Shown: in pieces, positions 58,401-64,000 of the stretch
Position numbering within the stretch: the first letter of the stretch is position 1
How the letters are laid out: every line of letters starts with the position of its first letter
Origin: Chalara sp. BL73
Taxonomy: Eukaryota; Ascomycota; Leotiomycetes; Helotiales
Direction: 5' to 3'
DNA length: 64,000 nucleotides
Assembly: GCA_918026815.1 (NCBI GenBank)
Contig: CAKJVC010000157.1
Coordinates: 99,490-163,489, forward strand
Notes under the pieces: generated by a model
The model's input: the letters and a program-made list of their open reading frames with translations, nothing else
Database searches by the model: none
Told to the model about the DNA's origin: nothing
Translations under genes and position numbers: made by a program

Positions 58401-60110
58401 TAGCTTACCCCCCATTACTTGGCCATATCTGCAGTATATTATCACTCCTCTAAATGTTGGCGTGGATTTTCTTTGTTGTAATGCTGCCCAGTGGATTTAT
58501 GCATGCATGAATCTCAATAAACGTTACGTCTTGTCGCATTAGTGAAACTTCTTCCGCTTCTTGCAAGTGCTAATCCGAAGCCTCTTGAATGCCTCTTTGT
58601 GTAACTAAATCTTGATATTGAACTCTTTATGCACTAGACCAACATATTAGTTAATGCCAATGGACCTTCCGGAAGATATGGGGTGACTCAGCTAGATCAT
58701 ACTGTAAAGTCTCGCATCAGCCAAGGCGATAATCGATTAGGACGATTTTGATTTGGGAAGCAGAGAGCTGATGAACGCAGCCAAGTAATTTTGCATTTTG
58801 GCATAACAGAGGTAGAACTCCGCACCCCCCTCGCGCACCCTTTCTGCTTAGACGACCTAGTATAACACCCTGTGGTCAGTGGATCCAAAGCCATTGACGA
58901 GATTGCATTTAGCATACGTATAGAGTCTCGCGTTTGCCTTGACAACTGGAAGCGTATGCGAATTCAAAGCTGGTCTCTCTCTGATGGAGACAGTTTTAAA
59001 CTGCTCAATCCTCGAAATAGTAGAAATCGCTTCAGCAGAATCCCTACCTTGAAAGCCAAGGCGCCTCTGACACTCACAGTGATCACACATGGGGGGAGGA
59101 AAGGTTGATGGACAGGAAGAGAGACAAGGAGACCGCTTGACAGAATGAAAAACCTTCAGAGGCAAGACTCGTCAATACTTTTGGAATTGTATCTGTGAAG
59201 GAACAGATTAAGCCTTGCTTATCTTACCGCACTCTATTGGGCTAGAGAAATCCGTTACTGGATCTTTTTTCACAACTACACAAGTGGAAGGCTCCATGCA
59301 AGAATTCGATCTGCATTAACATATGATGCGGACCGTAACACATGGGAAAACATGAACACTGATACATTCAACGCTCAGAATACCACGGCTTACATATATT
59401 TTCGTCTAAAAATAGGACGCTCTGAAATATGTAAATTTGATGTACGTCTTGAATGCTTTTAACACAAGTGCCGGGTCGTACCAGCGAGCCAGTTGTATCC
59501 CGCATTCTAAGTCTGAGGCTGAGTGGCTGTCAGCGAATCACCGAGATTCAATCCGTCTCTCTCACATCCACATGTCAACTCTCGTTTCAATGACCTATCA
59601 GTAACATAATAGCAAGAGATCAATAGCCAAGTGAGGCTAAGTACAAATACATAGTTCTACTCCCATGACGGTTATTTGTGCCGTTTGGCGGGTAGAGCCA
59701 AGATTTCCTTTAACTACGGTGAAAATTGGTCCAGTTCTTTATATCCGTGTTTAATGGTCGGGCTCAGAGAAACATGGGGCTCGACATGGACTTCACGCAG
59801 GCCTTGCTGTAAGTACAAGGGAGTCGCATAGATCGTTAACCACTCAGGAGATTGGCATTGCTCTATTTTGCCCCACAAAACGGCCCAAATAATCTTGGTT
59901 AAGGCTTATTAAGGAGACGCGAGTAAGCACATATATGTGACCTTTAGGTGGTGGTCGTAGGGCTGAGATGCGGAATTTGCCGTCTTTTCGACATATATCC
60001 GGATCTGACCTTCAAGAGGTCATGTAGATGTATTGATGGAATAGCTTGGTAATTAGATGCTAGCTGCTCCTCCTACCATCCAGCGTTTGCGCTAGAATAT
60101 CTTCAAGGTA
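55430..60110. other. Gene-poor AT-rich block (4.7 kb)
   Basis: No intact gene. The part 56400-57100 is extremely AT-rich with many TA dinucleotides, as expected of repeat DNA after repeat-induced point mutation (RIP). Short protein-like fragments remain (see 57543-57707), but no transposase, integrase or reverse-transcriptase motif could be read. No terminal repeats were recognised. Confidence 0.45.
57543..57707 (-). other. Protein-like open frame, possible gene remnant
   Basis: Fifty-five codons without stop on the minus strand read like a real protein (ETTIELKNTVANQDKIKN, LRRKVHELGLLGEWHPDEL, NNMDLARGF) and are bounded by stops on both sides. It sits in AT-rich DNA, has no start codon and no recognised family. 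It could be an exon of a decayed gene or part of an old mobile element. Confidence 0.3.
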
Positions 60111-62021
60111 ATGGAGCAAAACTCGGAAGAAATAAATAATGCCACAACTGGAAAAAGAGCTTCCTGGCCAAAAGTCAAAACAGGTTGTCCGCTATGCAAG
60201 TGAGTAAAATCCGAAGCGAAAGCATGCGTGTTGTTCTGAAGGCGGATGAATATTCTGATACATCTATTGTAAAAATCGAAAAGTCAAATGCGATGAGATA
60301 ATACCAAAGTGCCTAAAATACCAGAAATACTGGAGAGGTGGTCGATGCATTTATTCCGAGAAAAGAATATAAGGCACAGGTGGTCGACCTTTAACTGCGG
60401 CGCGGATTCTGGTACCTAAATCGCGAGAAGATGCTTCCAAAATCCACGCTGTTCCGTGGGTCAATGTGTTTTCTACCGAACAAGAATTTCGGGCATTTAG
60501 GATGTTTAGTCAAAAAACATCCCGCCAGCTGGCAGGATACTTCGAGTCTAATCTATGGGGCCGGCTCATGTTACAAGCTGCTGAGACAAGTAAAGCAATT
60601 CGCCATGCTATTATTGCTATCGGGGCTCTTAGTCTCAGAATTTGGTCGAGCAACTCAGATGAGAAGCAGCGGCGTCAGTTTGCCTATGAAGAATGCGCAC
60701 TTGCTATCAGAGCGATACGAGAAGAGACAGCCGCCTCATCTGTGAACAATAAAATCACCCTTCTAGCAAGCATTCTATTCTTCTGTTTTGAGATATTTCA
60801 TGGCAATAACGGTGCGGCTGTGAGTCTGACATTCTCGCTGGCAAAATCCCATTCTAGCTGTCGCATGAATACATTAATAGTGCATTGGGAGCAAAATTTC
60901 TACGTCAGTTTGTGTTATAAGTAGCTTGGAATAAAATATCTAATTGGGCAATGCTGATTCGAGAACGCCAGGAAGGTTGCGCAGGTCCGCAGCATGATAA
61001 ATCTTATGGATGAAGAGCAGCGCTTGCTAGAAGACGGAAGAGGTGGAAACGTCGAGAAGCATGCACCAATGATCGATGACGAAATAATACAGTTGATGGT
61101 GCGCTTGGAACTCCAATCTGACTGTTGATGATCGTAGGCCAGAGGCCACTTATCGACAAGATCTAATCACAAGTATGCCAGAGTATTTCGAAAGCCTTGA
61201 TCAAGCATGGAAGATTCTGAACATGGTTCTAAAACGACCCTTACATTGGCTGCCAACTATGATGCCCGTCAGCTACAAGCAAAGGCTAATCTTTCCGGGA
61301 CGCTCAAATTACTTCTCGTATGATGTCAATCCTGTATTCTTGCAGCGTGCAAAAATACTTTCTGAATATGAGCGATGGGACCAGGCCGTTCGACCCCTCG
61401 GTTGTGGCCCAGAGGCCTATTATTATAACAATACTGGTGAACTGAAAGAAATCAATGTATGTGTGAAGACATGATGAAGCTCGGAAATATGAGCCATTCA
61501 GGCTCTGATTCCTCTGTCGATGGTGGTGCGTTGATGATACCAGGCCCCAGCGGCGACATCGCCAAAGTAGACGTGACGCCTTGGAGATATTGGAGACCAG
61601 CTCCTTGAGTGAAGATCTTTGGGATAGCGAGTTGATGGCCAAGATAATCAGATGGCTGATGGAGCTTGACGAGGTTGGCCTGACAGACGAAGATTTTGTT
61701 CCCCTGGAAAAGGCTTATCATATCGCCGGTATCAAGAGTGATCGGTCAAATCGGACGGCGAGGATATCTACATTTAAGTGTGACCCTACGCTCAGGACGG
61801 CATGGCGATGCGACAAACGATCATTACATACTAGGATAGTATGTAGAAGCGGTTATGAGTGGCAGATCATCCATCTGAAAAGGAAGCTTACACGGATAGA
61901 AATTGATTTCGATTATGAGAGCGGGCTCGTCCGTAGGTACATGGCTGCAGCTCTTGCCTCCCTAGTATTTTCTATGGGAAGGATGATAGACAAGTTGACG
62001 GGGCGATTCATTAAGGACTAG
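60111..62021 (+). pseudogene. Decayed Zn2Cys6 fungal transcription factor gene
   Basis: Remnant of a Gal4-type regulator with a C-terminal fungal-specific domain. The start MEQNSEEINNATTGKRASWP leads to KVKTGCPLCK, the first half of a zinc cluster. After a probable intron the second half reads RKVKCDEIIPKCLKYQKYWR and GGRCIY. The fifth cluster Cys is Tyr (a TGC-to-TAC change), and TAA at 60370 stops the frame shortly after. The same frame then resumes with a typical middle region (TEQEFRAFRMF, AIRHAIIAIGALSLR, LLASILFFCFEIFHGNNGAA). Past an intron, VRSMINLMDEEQRLLEDG runs to QS, where a frameshift near 61120 moves to TVDDRRPEATYRQDL and YFESLDQAWKIL. Further frames end at 61474 and 62021. Stop, frameshift and lost zinc ligand together argue for a pseudogene. 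Confidence 0.72.
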
Positions 62022-62335
62022 CGACTAAAAGGAAGCATGAGCCGGGAATAGAATACAGTATAATCTATAATATCGTGAAATAGAATATTTAACACTTTTT
62101 GAAGACTGGGAAAGCTGAATCAGTGCTTGCGATCTCATCATGGGAATAGCTGGTGAAGATGGGTTGGTCCACTCTATTGGCTGAATCATGCCGCACCATC
62201 CTTATAGCCTTGTCATCACAGCCTCGTACCTTTCATACATCTTTTCAGCCATTTTGACAAAGCGTCTTCAGTGACAATTTCTGGTCCCAGGTCAAAGAAT
62301 TATTACATCTTATCTCGGCGCAAGAAGCACAAGAA

Positions 62336-63148
62336 ATGTCTCATCCAACTCTGGGCATCCCGCCTCCTCGTCCGGACGATCTCAAAGCTCTTGATCGCGC
62401 GCGGATGCAAATCACACTTCTCCGGAACAATATCCAGTCTCTACAGCATCGGATTGCCACAGGCAATCCTCTACCACCATGGTACGCGTTTAATGTGTCA
62501 AACTGGGATTGAAAATAGTATCTAACATGAACTCTGTCCTGCAGGTCTTCCATTCAAACAACTACTGCAATCATTGGTGGAACTCTTAGTAAATTGGTTG
62601 AGGATGGGGCGAAGCAATCCGAACAATTGAATACTACTGTTGTCTTTCCTTTCACGGATTATCCAGGACGGACTCAGGAAGATCTCCTGACCCAATTGAT
62701 ACGCAAAAAGCCTGATCTTGCGGTTGAGAGCTGGATCGACGAAGGTCGTGCCATCGAAGCGGAGGTTACGAGCGATACACAAGAGGATCCCGAGAAGTTT
62801 TGGAAATGGGCAGTAGAATGGGTTGAAGATAGGCTCGATACGTATGTTAGGCAAGAATCTCAAGTCCTGTATACGGAGGAGGAAATAGCCATGGGCATTG
62901 AGAATGTTCGTACCGGCTTGAGGCATAGTCTAGATAGCGACGGTAGTGATGAAGAGGATGAGGATGACGAAATGGAGGATGTGGAGATTAATATCACAGA
63001 GGGGACAAGTCGCGCAGGTGGGGTTGAGTTTGGAATGGGAAAAAATAAGCAGAGCACCGAAAGTCCTGGCAAGCTTGCAAAGGAAATTCTCAAATTCTCG
63101 ACTGGCGCAAATGGGGTTGGCCTTGGTATCGACTTCGCAACATTGTGA
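62336..63148 (+). CDS. Mediator complex subunit 8
   Basis: Subunit of the Mediator head module, which bridges transcription activators and RNA polymerase II in the nucleus; 249 aa, close to the usual size for filamentous fungi. Exon 1 (62336-62481) and exon 2 (62545-63148) join at PPW-SSIQ. Family blocks: DDLKALDRARMQITLLRNNI, the Med8 signature ATGNPLPPWSSIQTTTAIIG, then YPGRTQEDLLTQLIRKK and VESWIDEGRAIEAE. The middle is helical (WKWAVEWVEDRLDTYVRQE). An acidic stretch (DGSDEEDEDDEMEDVE, about residues 182-197) precedes the C-terminal KFSTGANGVGLGIDFATL. The intron contains stops in all frames, so splicing is needed. It lies about 315 bases downstream of the decayed transcription factor gene on the same strand. 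Confidence 0.9.
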
Positions 63149-64000
63149 GATGATGGACCTTGTTCTTGGACCATATACAAAGCAAACCAGGTCCTGGATC
63201 AAAAGATACATCGACACAGCTGTCGTCAGTCAGATTTTATCCGCGTTCTGACTGTACAGGCCTTCTGTTATAGAACGACCTCTAAGTAGGTTCTGACAGA
63301 TCACGTAAGAGAACACTCGACGCCGCAAGAGGATTAATATGTCCATGATCTATCAATGGTACGTTGCCGTTTGTTCCTGGCTTTTGAGCCTACCAACCTT
63401 TAACCAACCTGGCTCCTTGGGTCAATTCATATGGCCATCCTTGTGTGATAACACCCTATGTAGCGCTGGTTATTGGAAGAGTTGATAGAGTCAGCACTAA
63501 GACTTTGACTAGGTTGGAGCATCAGCGGAGTGGATCTCTTGGCAGGAAGGCTGACAGCCTGTGCTTTTCGTATCCTACCAACTACAAAAAAGATGTTAAT
63601 GGTATATAAAACCCTAACTGCCTCATCATTTGACTTCTTTTAGCATCTTTCAATTTGCTTCGTTGGTTTTGGATTAGCGTTGAAAGTTAAACTTACATAC
63701 CGCTCTGCTAAGCGAATGCCATAACTATTTCCAACCTTTGACAGCTTTCAGCTATGCTTCCATCTTCATCCATTGTTTTGGTGATTCGGAAGGCAGTTTC
63801 TATTTCCTGAGCTATCTCTAAGGCATTCTAGCACCGTTTTGATCTCCGGAATTTCACAGTTTATTTATACCTTGCATGGACGGATACTTAAGAGTATCCT
63901 GTGTTTGTTCTGTGCATAAATTTAAACATTTATCACCTATCAATGTATTCTTTGTCAAAGAGCATAATACCGATGCCAGTCTACTTTTCAGCAATTTCAG
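63149..64000. other. Right flank, no gene supported
   Basis: The 3' flank of MED8 and presumably the 5' flank of a gene beyond the window. Nothing coding, repeated or structured was recognised. Confidence 0.3.

Noticed and set aside
1..64000. CRISPR arrays, bacterial operons or phage genes
   Set aside because: The intron structure and gene content are fungal; no direct-repeat/spacer arrays were seen.

Overview
The window is nuclear DNA of a filamentous ascomycete (Pezizomycotina). It has intron-containing genes with short GT-AG introns (about 46 to 250 nt) and GPI-anchored Ser/Thr-rich surface proteins. It also has single-copy housekeeping genes (Mediator subunit 8, an Sso-type syntaxin, a Memo protein) and a plant-cell-wall secretome (AA9 lytic polysaccharide monooxygenase, GH10 xylanase, a BAS2-like cysteine-rich secreted protein). 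A plant-associated member of the Leotiomycetes/Helotiales fits best, but that is an inference from gene families only. All splice models were worked out by eye from splice sites, frame continuity and family motifs. No search was run.

Layout. 0.7-3.4 kb: a CorA-like membrane protein (+) and a small coiled-coil ORF (-). 5.1-7.0 kb: a repeat-rich GPI-anchored adhesin-like protein (+). 7.6-8.5 kb: an unknown 301-aa protein (-). 10.2-12.5 kb: a trypsin-fold serine-protease-like protein (-). 14.1-15.2 kb: Memo-family protein (-). 16.4-18.0 kb: GPI-type aspartyl protease (+). 18.8-20.4 kb: MFS monocarboxylate-type transporter (+). 20.9-22.6 kb: degenerate J-domain membrane protein (+). 23.8-24.2 kb: BAS2-like secreted protein (-), visible only after splicing three short exons. 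25.0-28.0 kb: ZZ zinc finger/EF-hand membrane protein (-). 29.5-30.8 kb: AA9 LPMO (+). 31.5-32.5 kb: three-exon GPI protein (+). 35.3-36.7 kb: t-SNARE (+). 37.2-38.1 kb: conserved unknown (-). 39.1-39.7 kb: small GPI protein (+). 40.9-42.3 kb: polytopic membrane protein (+). 42.5-43.5 kb: alpha/beta hydrolase (-). 44.1-44.7 kb: secreted repeat protein with dibasic sites (-). 47.4-48.8 kb: Cys/His repeat protein (+). 49.7-50.9 kb: GH10 xylanase (+). 51.4-52.2 kb: charged unknown (-). 52.5-53.1 kb: broken FMN-binding oxidase-like gene (-). 54.2-55.4 kb: unknown (-). 55.4-60.1 kb: gene-poor AT-rich block. 60.1-62.0 kb: decayed Zn2Cys6 transcription factor (+). 62.3-63.1 kb: MED8 (+).

The genes do not form one obvious pathway or biosynthetic cluster. 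The recurring theme is secretion and the cell surface: about nine of roughly twenty-seven genes encode secreted or GPI-anchored proteins, alongside the Sso-type SNARE that drives exocytosis. The two clearly damaged genes lie in or beside the gene-poor right-hand part. I saw no self-contained new system. The most interesting items are the BAS2-like candidate, the tenfold C-x2-H repeat protein, the dibasic-site secreted repeat protein and the two pseudogenes.
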